Assembly (NCBI GenBank): GCA_001695595.3
Contig: MBPM02000028.1
Coordinates: 766,958-830,957, forward strand
From: Plasmopara viticola
Lineage: Eukaryota; Oomycota; Peronosporomycetes; Peronosporales; Peronosporaceae
Length of the DNA stretch: 64,000 nt
Direction of reading: 5' to 3'
Both the position numbers and the translations under genes were made by a program. Below, piece by piece: positions 45,571 to 61,100 of the stretch. Every line of letters starts with the position of its first letter. Positions within the stretch are counted from its first letter, which is position 1. The notes below the pieces were generated by a model. It did not search any database. It was not told the origin of the DNA and saw only the letters and a program-made list of their open reading frames with translations.

Positions 45571-46590
45571 GTGAAGATATCCGGCCATACATACGTGCTT
45601 TCTATCTTTCTAGACGTGTGCAGACTCAATAGAGCCAACACTAAGCGTGTATTCGCTCATGTGATGTGCTGTGAAGATATACGGCTTCAGACACTTCCTT
45701 TTTATCATTTTAGACGTGCACAGACTCAATTGATCCATAACAAGGCGTATAGTTACTTTTGTGAAGTGCTGAAATGATCTTCGGCCATAGATACGTCCTT
45801 TCTATCATTCTCGACGTGCGAAGACTCAATAAAGCAACAACAAAGCGTGTATTTACTCTCGTGAAGTGCTGTGAAGATATCCGGCCATACATACGTGCTT
45901 TCTATCTTTCTAGACGTGTGCAGACTCAATAGAGCCAACACTAAGCGTGTATTCGCTCTCGTGATGTGCTGTGAAGATATACGGCCTCAGACACTTCCTT
46001 TTTATCATTGTAGACGTGCACAGACTCAATTGATCCATAACAAGGCGTATAGTTACTCTTGTGAAGTGCTGAGATGATCTTCGGCCATAGATACGTCCTT
46101 TCTATCATTCTCGACGTGCGAAGACGCAATAAAGCAACAACAAAGCGTGTATTCACTCTCGTGAAGTGCTGTGAAGATATACGGCCATACATACGTGCTT
46201 TCTATCTTTCTAGACGTGTGCAGACTCAATAGAGCCAACACTAAGCGTGTATTCGCTCTCGTGATGTGCTGTGAAGATATACGGCCTCAGACACTTCCTT
46301 TTTATCATTGTAGACGTGCACAGACTCAATTGATCCATAACAAGGCGTATAGTTACTCTTGTGAAGAACTGAGATGATCTTCGGCCATAGATACGTCCTT
46401 TCTATCATTCTCGACGTGCGAAGACGCAATAAAGCAACAACAAAGCGTGTATTCACTCTCGTGAAGTGCTGTGAAGATATACGGCCATACATACGTCCTT
46501 TCTATCATTCTAGACGTGCGCAGACACAATAGAGCAACAACAAAGCGTAAACCCGCTCTCGTGAAGTGCTGAGATGATATACGGCCATAC
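45571..46590 (+). repeat. 300-bp (trimer) higher-order repeat
   Basis: A distinctive monomer variant (CAGACACTTCCTTTTTATCA, then GACGTGCACAGACTCAATTG) recurs at 45685, 45985 and 46285, exactly 300 bp apart, each with the same two neighbour types. Another pair 300 bp apart lies at 47082 and 47382. The same variant occurs singly at 40502 and 44887. Confidence 0.88.
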
Positions 46591-47519
46591 ATACGTCCTT
46601 TCTATCATTCTAGACGTGTGCAGACGCAATAGAACCACCACTAAGCGTATATTTGCTTCGTGAAGTGCTGTGAAGATATACGGCCATAGATACGTCCTTT
46701 CTATCATTCTAGACGTGCGCAGAACAATAGAGCAACAACAAAGCGTATATTTGCTTCGTGAAGTGCTGTGAAGATATACGACCATAGATACGTCCTTTCT
46801 ATCATTCTAGACGTGCGCAGACACAATAGAGCAACAACAAAGCGTATATTCGCTCTCGTGAAGTGCTGTGAAGATATACGGCCATAGATACGTCCTTTCT
46901 ATCATTCTCGACGTGCGAAGACGCAATAAAGCAACAACAAAGCGTGTATTCACTCTCGTGAAGTGCTGTGAAGATATCCGGCCATACATACGTGCTTTCT
47001 ATCTTTCTAGACGTGTGCAGACTCAATAGAGCCAACACTAAGTGTGTATTCGCTCTCGTGATGTGCTGTGAAGATATACGGCTTCAGACACTTCCTTTTT
47101 ATCATTGTAGACGTGCACAGACTCAATTGATCCATAACAAGGCGTATAGTTACTTTTGTGAAGTGCTGAGATGATCTTCGGCCATAGATACGTGCTTTCT
47201 ATCATTCTCGACGTGCGAAGACTCAATAAAGCAACAACAAAGCGTGTATTTACTCTCGTGAAGTGCTGTGAAGATATCCGGCCATACATACGTGCTTTCT
47301 ATCTTTCTAGACGTGTGCAGACTCAATAGAGCCAACACTAAGCGTGTATTCGCTCACGTGATGTGCTGTGAAGATATACGGCTTCAGACACTTCCTTTTT
47401 ATCATTGTAGACGTGCACAGTCTCAATTGATCTATAACAAGGCGTAGAGTTACTTTTGTGAAGTGCTGAGATGATCTTCGGCCATAGATACGTCCTCTCT
47501 ATCATTCTCGACGTGCGAA

Positions 47520-50500
47520 GACGCAATAGAGAAACAACAAAGCGTATATTCGCTCTCGTGAAGTGCTGTGAAGATATACAGCCATAGCTACGTCGTTTCT
47601 ATCTTTCTAGACGTGTGCAGACGCAATAGAACCACAACTAGGCGTATATTTGCTTCGTGAAGTGCTGTGAAGATACACGGCCATACATACGTCTTTTCTA
47701 TCTTTCTAGACGTGCGCAGACGCAATACAGCAACAACAAAGCGTAAATTCGCTCTCGTGAAATGCTAAGAAGATATACGGCCATACATACGTCCTTTATA
47801 TCATTCTAGACGTGTGCAGACGCAAAAGATCCACAACTAAGCGTATATTTGCTTCGTGAAGTGCTGTGAAGATATACAGCCATAAATACGTCCTTTCTAT
47901 CATTCTAGACGTGCGCAGACACAATAGAGCAACAACAAAGCGTATATTTGCTTCGTGAAGTGCTATGAAGATACACGGCCATACATACGTGCTTTCTATC
48001 GTTCTAGACGTGCGAAGACGCAATCAAGCAACACCAAAGTGTACATTCGCTCTCGTGAAGTGCTGTGAAGATATACGGCCATACATACGTGCTTTCTATC
48101 TTTCTAGACGTGTGCAGACGCAATAGAACCACCACTAAGCGTATATTTGCTTCGTGAAGTGCTGTGAAGATATACGGCCATAGATACGTCCTTTCTATCA
48201 TTCTAGACGTGCGCAGACACAATAGAGCAACAACAAAGCGTATATTTGCTTCGTGAAGTGCTATGAAGATACACGGCCATACATACGTGCTTTCTATCGT
48301 TCTAGACGTGCGAAGACGCAATTAAGCAACACCAAAGTGTACATTCGCTCTCGTGAAGTGCTGTGAAGATATACGGCCATACATACGTCCTTTCTATCTT
48401 TCTAGACGTGTGCAGACGCAATAGAACCACCACTAAGCGTATATTTGCTTCGTGAAGTGCTGTGAAGATATACGGCCATAGATACGTCCTTTCTATCATT
48501 CTAGACGTGCGAAGACGCAATAGAACCATCACTATGCGTATATTTGCTTCGTGAAGTGCTATGAAGATACACGGCCATACATACGTCCTTTCTATCTTTC
48601 TAGAGGTGCGAAGACGCAATAGAGAAACAACAAAGCGTATATTCGCTCTCGTGAAGTGCTGTGAAGATATACAGCCATAGCTACGTCGTTTCTATCTTTC
48701 TAGACGTGTGCAGACGCAATAGAACCACAACTAAGCGTATATTTGCTTCGTGAAGTGCTGTGAAGATACACGGCCATACATACGTCTTTTCTATCTTTCT
48801 AGACGTGCGCAGACGCAATACAGCAACAACAAAGCGTAAATTCGCTCTCGTGAAATGCTAAGAAGATATACGGCCATACATACGTCCTTTATATCATTCT
48901 AGACGTGTGCAGACGCAAAAGATCCACAACTAAGCGTATATTTGCTTCGTGAAGTGCTGTGAAGATATACGGCCATAAATACGTCCTTTCTATCATTCTA
49001 GACGTGCGCAGACACAATAGAGCAACAACAAAGCGTATATTTGCTTCGTGAAGTGCTATGAAGATACACGGCCATACATACGTGCTTTCTATCGTTCTAG
49101 ACGTGCGAAGACGCAATTAAGCAACACCAAAGTGTACATTCGCTCTCGTGAAGTGCTGTGAAGATATACGGCCATACATACGTGCTTTCTATCTTTCTAG
49201 ACGTGTGCAGACGCAATAGAACCACCACTAAGCGTATATTTGCTTCGTGAAGTGCTGTGAAGATATACGGCCATAGATACGTCCTTTCTATCATTCTAGA
49301 CGTGCGCAGACACAATAGAACAACAACAAAGCGTATATTCGCTCATGTGAAGTGCTGAGATGATATACGGCCATAGATACGTCCTTTCTATCATTCTCGA
49401 CGTGCGAAGACGCAATAGAACCATCACTATGCGTATATTTGCTTCGTGAAGTGCTATGAAGATACACGGCCATACATACGTCCTTTCTATCTTTCTAGAG
49501 GTGCGAAGACGCAATAGAGAAACAACAAAGCGTATATTCGCTCTCGTGAAGTGCTGTGAAGATATACAGCCATAGCTACGTCCTTTCTATCTTTCTAGAC
49601 GTGTGCAGACGCAATAGAACCACAACAAAGCGTATATTTGCTTTGTGAAGTGCTGTGAAGATACACGGCCATACATACGTCTTTTCTATCTTTCTAGACG
49701 TGCGCAGACGCAATACAGCAACAACAAAGCGTAAATTCGCTCTCGTGAAGTGCTGTGAAGATCTACGGCCATACATACGTCCTTTATATCATTCTAGACG
49801 TGTGCAGACGCAAAAGATCCACAACTAAGCGTATATTTGCTTCGTGAAGTGCTGTGAAGATATACAGCCATAATACGTCCTTTCTATCATTCTAGACGTG
49901 CGCAGACACAATAGAGCAACAACAAAGCGTATATTTGCTTCGTGAAGTGCTATGAAGATACACGGCCATACATACGTGCTTTCTATCGTTCTAGACGTGC
50001 GAAGACGCAATCAAGCAACACCAAAGTGTACATTCGCTCTCGTGAAGTGCTGTGAAGATATACGGCCATACATACGTGCTTTCTATCTTTCTAGACGTGT
50101 GCAGACGCAATAGAACCACCACTAAGCGTATATTTGCTTCGTGAAGTGCTGTGAAGATATACGGCCATAGATACGTCCTTTCTATCATTCTAGACGTGCG
50201 CAGACACAATAGAGCAACAACAAAGCGTATATTTGCTTCGTGAAGTGCTATGAAGATACACGGCCATACATACGTGCTTTCTATCGTTCTAGACGTGCGA
50301 AGACGCAATTAAGCAACACCAAAGTGTACATTCGCTCTCGTGAAGTGCTGTGAAGATATACGGCCATACATACGTCCTTTCTATCTTTCTAGACGTGTGC
50401 AGACGCAATAGAACCACCACTAAGCGTATATTTGCTTCGTGAAGTGCTGTGAAGATATACGGCCATAGATACGTCCTTTCTATCATTCTAGACGTGCGCA

Positions 50501-52000
50501 GACACAATAGAGCAACAACAAAGCGTATATTCGCTCATGTGAAGTGCTGAGATGATATACGGCCATAGATACGTCCTTTCTATCATTCTCGACGTGCGAA
50601 GACGCAATAGAACCATCACTATGCGTATATTTGCTTCGTGAAGTGCTATGAAGATACACGGCCATACATACGTCCTTTCTATCTTTCTAGAGGTGCGAAG
50701 ACGCAATAGAGAAACAACAAAGCGTATATTCGCTCTCGTGAAGTGCTGTGAAGATATACAGCCATAGCTACGTCGTTTCTATCTTTCTAGACGTGTGCAG
50801 ACGCAATAGAACCACAACTAAGCGTATATTTGCTTCGTGAAGTGCTGTGAAGATACACGGCCATACATACGTCTTTTCTATCTTTCTAGACGTGCGCAGA
50901 CGCAATACAGCAACAACAAAGCGTAAATTCGCTCTCGTGAAATGCTAAGAAGATATACGGCCATACATACGTCCTTTATATCATTCTAGACGTGTGCAGA
51001 CGCAAAAGATCCACAACTAAGCGTATATTTGCTTCGTGAAGTGCTGTGAAGATATACGGCCATAATACGTCCTTTCTATCATTCTAGACGTGCGCAGACA
51101 CAATAGAGCAACAACAAAGCGTATATTTGCTTCGTGAAGTGCTATGAAGATACACGGCCATACATACGTGCTTTCTATCGTTCTAGACGTGCGAAGACGC
51201 AATTAAGCAACACCAAAGTGTACATTCGCTCTCGTGAAGTGCTGTGAAGATATACGGCCATACATACGTGCTTTCTATCTTTCTAGACGTGTGCAGACGC
51301 AATAGAACCACCACTAAGCGTATATTTGCTTCGTGAAGTGCTGTGAAGATATACGGCCATAGATACGTCCTTTCTATCATTCTAGACGTGCGCAGACACA
51401 ATAGAACAACAACAAAGCGTATATTCGCTCATGTGAAGTGCTGAGATGATATACGGCCATAGATACGTCCTTTCTATCATTCTCGACGTGCGAAGACGCA
51501 ATAGAACCATCACTATGCGTATATTTGCTTCGTGAAGTGCTATGAAGATACACGGCCATACATACGTCCTTTCTATCTTTCTAGAGGTGCGAAGACGCAA
51601 TAGAGAAACAACAAAGCGTATATTCGCTCTCGTGAAGTGCTGTGAAGATATACAGCCATAGCTACGTCCTTTCTATCTTTCTAGACGTGTGCAGACGCAA
51701 TAGAACCACAACAAAGCGTATATTTGCTTTGTGAAGTGCTGTGAAGATACACGGCCATACATACGTCTTTTCTATCTTTCTAGACGTGCGCAGACGCAAT
51801 ACAGCAACAACAAAGCGTAAATTCGCTCTCGTGAAGTGCTGTGAAGATCTACGGCCATACATACGTCCTTTATATCATTCTAGACGTGTGCAGACGCAAA
51901 AGATCCACAACTAAGCGTATATTTGCTTCGTGAAGTGCTGTGAAGATATACGGCCATAGATACGTCCATTCTATCATTCTAGACGTGCGCAGACACAATA
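47520..52000 (+). repeat. Higher-order repeat blocks with ~1.1, 1.2 and 2.09-kb spacing
   Basis: Blocks starting near 49097 and 49576 recur at 51183 and 51662, a shift of 2086 bp. Related blocks recur with shifts of 1093 (47796 to 48889) and 1192 bp (49296 to 50488; 49991 to 51183). These are sums of 99/100-bp monomers (about 11, 12 and 21), showing repeated multi-monomer duplication. Confidence 0.82.
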
Positions 52001-52272
52001 GAGCAACAACAAAGCGTATATTCGCTCTCGTGAAGTGCTGTGAAGATATACGGCCATAAATACGTGCTTTCTATCGTTCTAGACGTGCGAAGACGCAATT
52101 AATCAACACCAAAGTGTATATTCGCTCTCGTGAAGTGCTGTGAAGATATACGGCCATACATACGCCCTTTCTATCTTTCTAGACGTGTGCAGACGCAATA
52201 GAACCACCACCAAGCGTATATTTGCTTCGTGAAGTGCTGTGAAGATATACGGCCATAGATACGTCCTTTCTA

Positions 52273-54590
52273 TCACTCTAGACGTGCACAGACACAATAG
52301 AGCAACAACAAAGCGTATATTCGCTCATGTGAAGTGCTGAGATGATATACGGCCATAGATACGTCCTTTCTATCATTCTCGACGTGCGAAGACGCAATAA
52401 AGCAACAACAAAGCGTGTATTCACTCTCGTGAAGTGCTGTGAAGATATCCAGCCATACATACGTGCTTTCTATCTTTCTAGACGTGTGCAGACTCAATAG
52501 AGCCAACACTAAGCGTGTATTCGCTGTCGTGATGTGCTGTGAAGATATACATCCTCAGACACTTCCTTTTTATCATTGTAGACGTGCACAGACTCAATTG
52601 ATCCATAACAAGGCGTATAGTTACTTTTGTGAAGTGCTGAGATGATCTTCGGCCATAGATACGTCCTTTCTATCATTCTCGACGTGCGAAGACGCAATAG
52701 AGGAACAATAAAGCGTGTATTTGCTTCGTGAAGTGCTATGAAGATACACGCCATAGATACGTCCTTTCTATCTTTCTAGACGTGCGAAGACGCAATAGAG
52801 AAACAACAAAGCGTATATTCGCTCTCGTGAAGTGCTGTGAAGATATACAGCCATAGGTACGTCCTTTTTATCATTTTAGACGTGTGCAGACATTATAGAG
52901 CAACAAGAATGCGTATATTCGCTCTTGTGAAGTGCTGTGAAAATACACGGCCATACATACGTCCTCTCTATTTTTCTAGATGTGCGAAGACGCAATACAG
53001 CAACAACAAAGCGTAAATTCGCTCTCGTGAAGTGCTGTGAAGATATACGGCCATACATACGCCCTTTCTATCTTTCTAGACGTGTGCAGACGCAATAGAA
53101 CCACCACCAAGCGTATATTTGCTTCGTGAAGTGCTGTGAAGATATACGGCCATAGATACGTCCTTTCTATCACTCTAGACGTGCGCAGACACAATAGAGC
53201 AACAACAAAGCGTATATTCGCTCATGTGAAGTGCTGAGATGATATACGGCCATAGATACGTCCTTTCTATCATTCTCGACGTGCGAAGACGCAATAAAGC
53301 AACAACAAAGCGTGTATTCACTCTCGTGAAGTGCTGTGAAGATATCCAGCCATACATACGTGCTTTCTATCTTTCTAGACGTGTGCAGACTCAATAGAGC
53401 CAACACTAAGCGTGTATTCGCTGTCGTGATGTGCTGTTAAGATATACATCCTCAGACACTTCCTTTTTATCATTGTAGACGTGCACAGACTCAATTGATC
53501 CATAACAAGGCGTATAGTTACTTTTGTGAAGTGCTGAGATGATCTTCGGCCATAGATACGTCCTTTCTATCATTCTCAACGTGCGAAGACGCAATAGAGG
53601 AACAATAAAGCGTGTATTTGCTTCGTGAAGTGCTATGAAGATACACGGCCATACAAACGTCCTTTCTATCTTTCTAGACGTGCGAAGACGCAATAGAGAA
53701 ACAACAAAGCGTATATTCGCTCTCGTGAAGTGCTGTGAAGATATACAGCCATAGGTACGTCCTTTTTATCATTTTAGACGTGTGCAGACATTATAGAGCA
53801 ACAAGAATGCGTATATTCGCTCTTGTGAAGTGCTGTGAAAATACACGGCCATACATACGTCCTCTCTATTTTTCTAGATGTGCGAAGACGCAATACAGCA
53901 ACAACAAAGCGTAAATTCGCTCTCGTGAAGTGCTGTGAAGATATACGGCCATACATACGTCCTTTCTATCATTGAAGACGTGTGCAGACGCAGTAGAACC
54001 ACCACCAAGCGTATATTTGCTTCGTGAAGTGCTGTGAAGATATACGGCCATAGATACGTCCTTTCTATCATTCTAGACGTGCGCAGACACAATAGAGCAA
54101 CAACAAAGCGTATATTCGCTCATGTGAAGTGCTGAGATGATATACGGCCATAGATACGTCCTTTCTATCATTCTCGACGTGCGAAGACGCAATAAAGCAA
54201 CAACAAAGCGTGTATTCACTCTCGTGAAGTGCTGTGAAGATATCCGGCCATACATACGTGCTTTCTATCTTTCTAGACGTGTGCAGACTCAAAAGAGCCA
54301 ACACTAAGCGTGCATTCGCTCTCGTGATGTGCTGTGTAGATATACGGCCTCAGACACTTCCTTTTTATCATTGTAGACGTGCACAGACTCAATTGATCCA
54401 TAACAAGGCGTATAGTTACTCTTGTGAAGTGCTGAGATGATCTTCGGCCATAGATACGTCCTTTCTATCATTCTCGACGTGCGAAGACACAATAGAGGAA
54501 CAACAAAGCGTATATTTGCTTCGTGAAGTGCTATGAAGATACACGGCCATACATACGTCCTTTCTATCTTTCTAGACGTGCGAAGACGCA
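52273..54590 (+). repeat. ~898-bp (9-monomer) higher-order repeat, three copies
   Basis: The marker variant recurs at 52553, 53450 and 54348 (897-898 bp). Other shared singletons, such as the CATTATAGAGCAACAAGAAT unit near 52890 and 53788, keep the same spacing in the first two copies. Copies differ at only a few positions. Confidence 0.88.
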
Positions 54591-57500
54591 ATAGAGAAAC
54601 AACAAAGCGTATATTCGCTCTCGTGAAGTGCTGTGAAGATATACAGCCATAGGTACGTCCTTTTTATCATTCTAGACGTGTGCAGACGCAATAGAACCAC
54701 CACTATGCGTATATTTGCTTCGCTAAGTGCTGTGAAGATACACGGCCATACATACGTCCTTTCTATCTTTCTAGACGTGCGAAGACGCAATACAGCAACA
54801 ACAAAGCGTAAATTCGCTCTCGTGAAGTGCTGTGAAGATATACGGCCATACATACGTCCTTTCTATCATTCTAGACGTGTGCAGACGCAAAAGATCCACC
54901 ACTAAGCGTATATTTGCTTCGTGAAGTGCTGTGAAGATATACGGCCATAGATACGTCCTTTCTATCTTTCTAGACGTGCGCAGACGCAATAGAGGAACAA
55001 CAAAGCGTAGATTCGCTCATGTGAAGTGCTGAGATGATATACGGCCATAGATACGTCCTTCTATCTTTCTAGACGTGCGAAGACGCAATAGAGAAACAAC
55101 AAAGCGTATATTCGCTCTCGTGAAGTGCTGTGAAGATATACAGCCATAGCTATGTCCTTTTTATTTTTCTAGACGTGTGCAGACGCAATAGAACCATCAC
55201 TATGCGTATATTTGCTTCGTGAAGTGCTGTGAAGATACACAGCCATACATACGTCTTTTCTATCTTTCTGGATGTGCGCAGACGCAATACAGCAACAACA
55301 AAGCGTAAATTCGCTCTCGTGAAGTGCTGTGAAGATATACGGCCATACATACGTGCTTTCCATCTTTCTAGACGTGTGCAGATTCAATAGAGCCAACACT
55401 AAGCGTGTTTTTGCTTCGTGAAGTGCTGTGAAGATATACGACCATAGATACGTCCTTTCTATCATTCTAGACGTGCGCAGACACAATAGAGCAACAACAA
55501 AGCGTATATTCGCTCTCGTGAAGTGCTGTGAAGATATACGGCCATAGCTACGTCCTTTCTATCATTCTCGACGTGCGAAGACGCAATAAAGCAACAACAA
55601 AGCGTGTATTCACTCTCGTGAAGTGCTGTGAATATATACGGCTTCAGACACTTCCTTTTTATCATTGTAGACGTGCACAGACTCAATTGATCCATAACAA
55701 GGCGTATAGTTACTCTTGTGAAGTGCTGAGATGATCTTCGGCCATAGATACGTCCTTTCTATCATTCTCGACGTGCGAAGACTCGATAAAGCAACAACAA
55801 AGCGTGTATTTACTCTCGTGAAGTGCTGTGAAGATATCCGGCCATACAAACGTCCTTTCTATCTTTCTAGACGTGCGCAGACGCAGTAGAAACACCACTA
55901 AGCGTATATTTGCTTCGTGAAGTGCTGTGAAGATACACGGCCATACATACGTCCTTTCTATCTTTGTAGACGTGCGAAGACGCAATAGAGAAACAACAAA
56001 GCGTATATTCGCTTTCGTGAAGTGCTGTGAAGATATACAATCATACATACGTCCTTTCTACCTTTCTAGACGTGTGAAGACGCAATAGAACAACCACTAT
56101 GCGTATATTTGCTTCGTGAAGTGCTGTGAAGATATACGGCCATAGATACGTCCTTTCTATCATTCTAGACGTGCGCAGACACAATAGAGCAACAACAAAG
56201 CGTATATTCGCTCTCGTGAAGTGCTGTGAAGATATACGGTCATACATACGTGCTTTCTATCTTTTTAGACGTGCGAAGACGCAATTAAGCAACACCAAAG
56301 TGTATATTCGCTCTCGTGAAGTGCTGTGAAGATTTACGGCCTTAGATACGTCCTTTCTATCATTCTAGACGTGTCCAGACGCAATAGAACCACCACCAAG
56401 CGTATATTTGCTTCGTGAAGTGCTGTGAAGATATACGGCCATAGATACGTCCTTTCTATCATTCTAGACGTGCGCAGACACAATAGAGCAACAACAAAGC
56501 GTATATTCGCTCATGTGAAGTGCTGAGATGATATACGGCCATAGATACGTCCTTTCTATCATTCTCGACGTGCGAAGACGCAATAAAGCAACAACAAAGC
56601 GTATATTCGCTCATGTGAAGTGCTGAGACGATATACGGCCATAGATACGTCCTTTCTATCATTCTCGACGTGCGAAGACGCAATAGAGGAACAATAAAGC
56701 GTATATTTGCTTCTTGAAGTGCTGTGGAGATACACGGCCATACATACGTCCTTTCTATCTTTCTAGAGGTGCGAAGACGCAATAGAGAAACAACAAAGCG
56801 TATATTCGCTCTCGTGAAGTGCTGTGAAGATATACAGCCATAGCTACGTCCTTTCTATCTTTCTAGACGTGTGCAGACGCAATAGAACCACAACAAAGCG
56901 TATATTTGCTTTGTGAAGTGCTGTGAAGATACACGGCCATACATACGTCCTTTCTATCTTTCTAGACGTGCGCAGACGCAATACAGCAACAACAAAGCGT
57001 AAATTCGCTCTCGTGAAGTGCTGTGAAGATATACGGTCATACATACGTCCTTTCTATCATTCTAGACGTGTGCAGACGCAAAAGATCCACAACAAAGCGT
57101 ATATTCGCTCTCGTGAAGTGCTGTGAAGATATCCGGCCATACATACGTTCTTTCTATCTTTCTAGACGTGCGAAGACGCGATTAAGCAACACCAAAGTGT
57201 ATATTCGCTCTCGTGAAGTGCTGTGAAGATTTACGGCCTTAGATACGTCCTTTCTATCATTCTAGACGTGTCCAGACGCAATAGAACCACCACCAAGCGT
57301 ATATTTGCTTCGTGAAGTGCTGTGAAGATATCCGGCCATACATACGTGCTTTCTATCTTTCTAGACGTGTGCAGATTCAATAGAGCCAACACTAAGCGTG
57401 TTTTTGCTTCGTGAAGTGCTGTGAAGATATACGACCATAGATACGTCCTTTCTATCATTCTAGACGTGCGCAGACACAATAGAGCAACAACAAAGCGTAT

Positions 57501-58149
57501 ATTCGCTCTCGTGAAGTGCTGTGAAGATATACGGCCATAGCTACGTCCTTTCTATCATTCTCGACGTGCGAAGACGCAATAAAGCAACAACAAAGCGTTT
57601 ATTCACTCTCGTGAAGTGCTGTGAATATATACGGCTTCAGACACTTCCTTTTTATCATTGTAGACGTGCACAGACTCAATTGATCCATAACAAGGCGTAT
57701 AGTTACTTTTGTGAAGTGCTGAGATGATCTTCGGCCATAGATACGTCCTTTCTATCATTCTCGACGTGCGAAGACTCAATAAAGCAACAACAAAGCGTGT
57801 ATTTTTTCTCGTGAAGTGCTGTGAAGATATCCGGCCATACATACGTCCTTTCTATCTTTCTAGACGTGCGCAGACGCAGTAGAAACACCACTAAGCGTAT
57901 ATTTGCTTCGTGAAGTGCTGTGAAGATACACGGCCATACATACGTCCTTTCTATCTTTGTAGACGTGCGAAGACACAATAGAGAAACAACAAAGCGTATA
58001 TTCGCTTTCGTGAAGTGCTGTGAAGATTTACAATCATACATACGTCCTTTCTACCTTTCTAGACGTGTGAAGACGCAATAGAACAACCACTATGCGTATA
58101 TTTGCTTCGTGAAGTGCTGTGAAGATTCACGGCCATACATACGTCTTTT

Positions 58150-61100
58150 CTATCTTTCTAGACGTGCGCAGACGCAATACAGCAACAACAAAGCGTGAAT
58201 TCGCTCTCGTGAAGTGCTGTGAAGATATACGGCCATACATACGTCCTTTCTATCATTCTAGACGTGTGCAGACGCAAAAGATCCACAACTAAGCGTATAT
58301 TTGCTTCGTGAAGTGCTGTGAAGATATACGGCCATAGATACGTCCTTTCTATCATTCTAGACGTGCGCAGACACAATAGAGCAACAACAAAGCGTATATT
58401 CGCTCTCGTGAAGTGCTGTGAAGATATACGGCCATACATACGTGCTTTCTATCGTTCTAGACGTGCGAAGACGCAATTAAGCAACACCAAAGTGTATATT
58501 CGCTCTCGTGAAGTGCTGTGAAGATATACGGCCTTAGATACGTCCTTTCTATCATTTTAGACGTGCGAAGACGCAATAAAGCAACAACGAAGTGTATATT
58601 CGCTCTTGGGAAGTGCTGGGATGATGTACGGCCATAGATACGTCCTTTCTATCATTCTAGACGTGCGAAGACGCAATTAAGCTACGCTTAAGCGTAGTAT
58701 CGCTCTTGAAAATTGCTCGGAAGTTGTACAGCGTTTCATACGTCCTTTCTATCTTTCTAGACATGTGCAGACGCAATAGATCCACAACTAAGCGTATAGT
58801 CGCTATTGTAAAGTGCTGGGATGATGTACAGCGTTGCATACGTCCTTTTTATCATTCAGGACGTGTGCAGACGCAATAGAACCACCACTAAGCGTATTTT
58901 TGTTTCGAGAAGTGCTGTGAAGATACACGGCCATACTTCCGTCCTTTCTATCTTTCTAAACGTGTGCAGACGCAATAAACCACCACTAAGCGTATATTCG
59001 CTCTCGTGAAGTGCTGTGAAGATATACGGCCATACTTACGTGCTTTCTTTCTTTCTAGACGTGTGCAGACGTAAAAGATCCACAACTTAGCGTATATTTG
59101 CTTCGTGAAGCGCTGTGAAGATGTACGGCCATAGATACGTCCTTTCTATCTTTCTAGACGTGCGCAGACGCAATAGATCAACAACTAAGCGTATAGTCGC
59201 TCTTGTGAAGTGCTGAGATGATCTACAAAGATTCGTCCTTTCTATCATTGTAGACGTGCGCAGAAGCAATAGAGCAACAACTTTGCGTATAGTCGCTCTT
59301 GTGAAGTGTTGGGATGATGTACAGCGTTACATACGTCCTTTCTATCATTCTAGACGTGCGAAGACGCAATAAAGCAACAACAAAGCGTATATTCGCTCTC
59401 GTGAAGTGCTGTGAAGATATACGGCCATAGATACGTCCTTTCTATCATTCTAGACGTGCGCAGACGCAATAGAGGAACAACAAAGCGTATATTCGCTCAT
59501 GTGAAGTGCTTAGATGATATACGGCCATAGATACGTCCTTTCTATCATTCTCGACGTGCGCAGACACAATAGAGCAACAACAAAGCGTATATTTGCTCTC
59601 GTGAAGTGCTTTGAAGATATTAGGCCATAGCTACGTCCTTTCTATCGTTCTAGACGTGCGAAGACGCAATTAAGCAACACCAAAGTGTATATTCGCTCTC
59701 GTGAAGTGCTGTGAAGATATACGGCCATAGATACGTCCTTTCTATCATTTTAGACGTGCGAAGACGCAATAAAGCAACAATGAAGTGTATATTCGCTCTT
59801 GTGAAGTGCTGGGATGATGTACGGCCATAGATACGTCCTTTCTATCATTCTAGACGTGCGAAGACACAATTATGCAAAACACTTAAGCGTATAATCGCTC
59901 TTGAGAATGCTCGGAAATTGTACAGCTACATACGCTTTCTATCTTTCTAGACATGTGCAGACGCAATAGATCCACAACTAAGCGTATAGTCGCTCTTGTA
60001 AAGTGCTGGGATGATGTACAGCGTTGCATACGACCATTTTATTATTCACGACGTGTGCAGACGCAATAGAACCACCACTAAGCGTATATTTGCTTCGTGA
60101 AGTGCTGTGCAGTCACACGGCCATACTTCCGTCCTTTCTATCTTTCTAAACGTGTGCAGACGCAATAAACCACCACCAAGCGTATATTTGCTTCGTGAAG
60201 TGCTGGGAAGATATACGGCCATAGATACGTCCTTTCTATCATTCTAGACGTGCGCAGACGCAAAAGAGCAACAACAAAGCGTATATTCGCTCTCGTGAAG
60301 TGCTGTGAAGATATACAGCCTTTGATACGTCCTTTCTATCATTTCCGATGGCGAAGACGCAATTAAGCAACACCAAAGTGTATATTCGCTCTCGTGAAGT
60401 GCTGTGAAGATATACGGCCATAGATACGTCCTTTCATCATTCTAGACGTGCGAAGACGCTAAAGAGCAAAACCAAAGTGTATAATTGCTCTTGGGAAGTG
60501 CTGGGATGATGTACGGCCATAGATACGTCCTTTCTATCATTCTAGACGTGCGAAGACGCACCAAATCTATATCTTAGCTTTAATCGCTCTTGGGAATTGC
60601 TCGGAAGTTGTACAGCGTTACATACGTCCTTTCTATCTTTCTAGACATGTGCAGACGCAATAGATCCACAACTAAGCGTATAGTCGCTCTTGTAAAGTGC
60701 TGGGATGATGTACAGCGTTGCATACGACCATTTTATCACTCACGACGTGTGCAGACGCAATAGAACCACCACTAAGCGTATATTTACTTCGTGAAGTGCT
60801 GTGCAGTTACACGGCCATACTTCCGCCCTTTCTATCTTTCTAAACGTGTGCAGACGCAATAAACCACCACCAAGCGTATATTTGCTTCGTGAAGTGCTGG
60901 GAAGATATACGGCCATAGATACGTCCTTTCTATCATTCTAGACGTGCGCAGACGCAAAAGAGCAACAACAAAGCGTATATTCGCTCTCGTGAAGTGCTGA
61001 GATGATCTACAAAGATTCGTCCTTTCTATCATTGTAGACGTGTGCAGAAGCAATAGAGCAACAAATTTGCGTATAGTCGCTCTTGTGAAGTGTTGGGATG

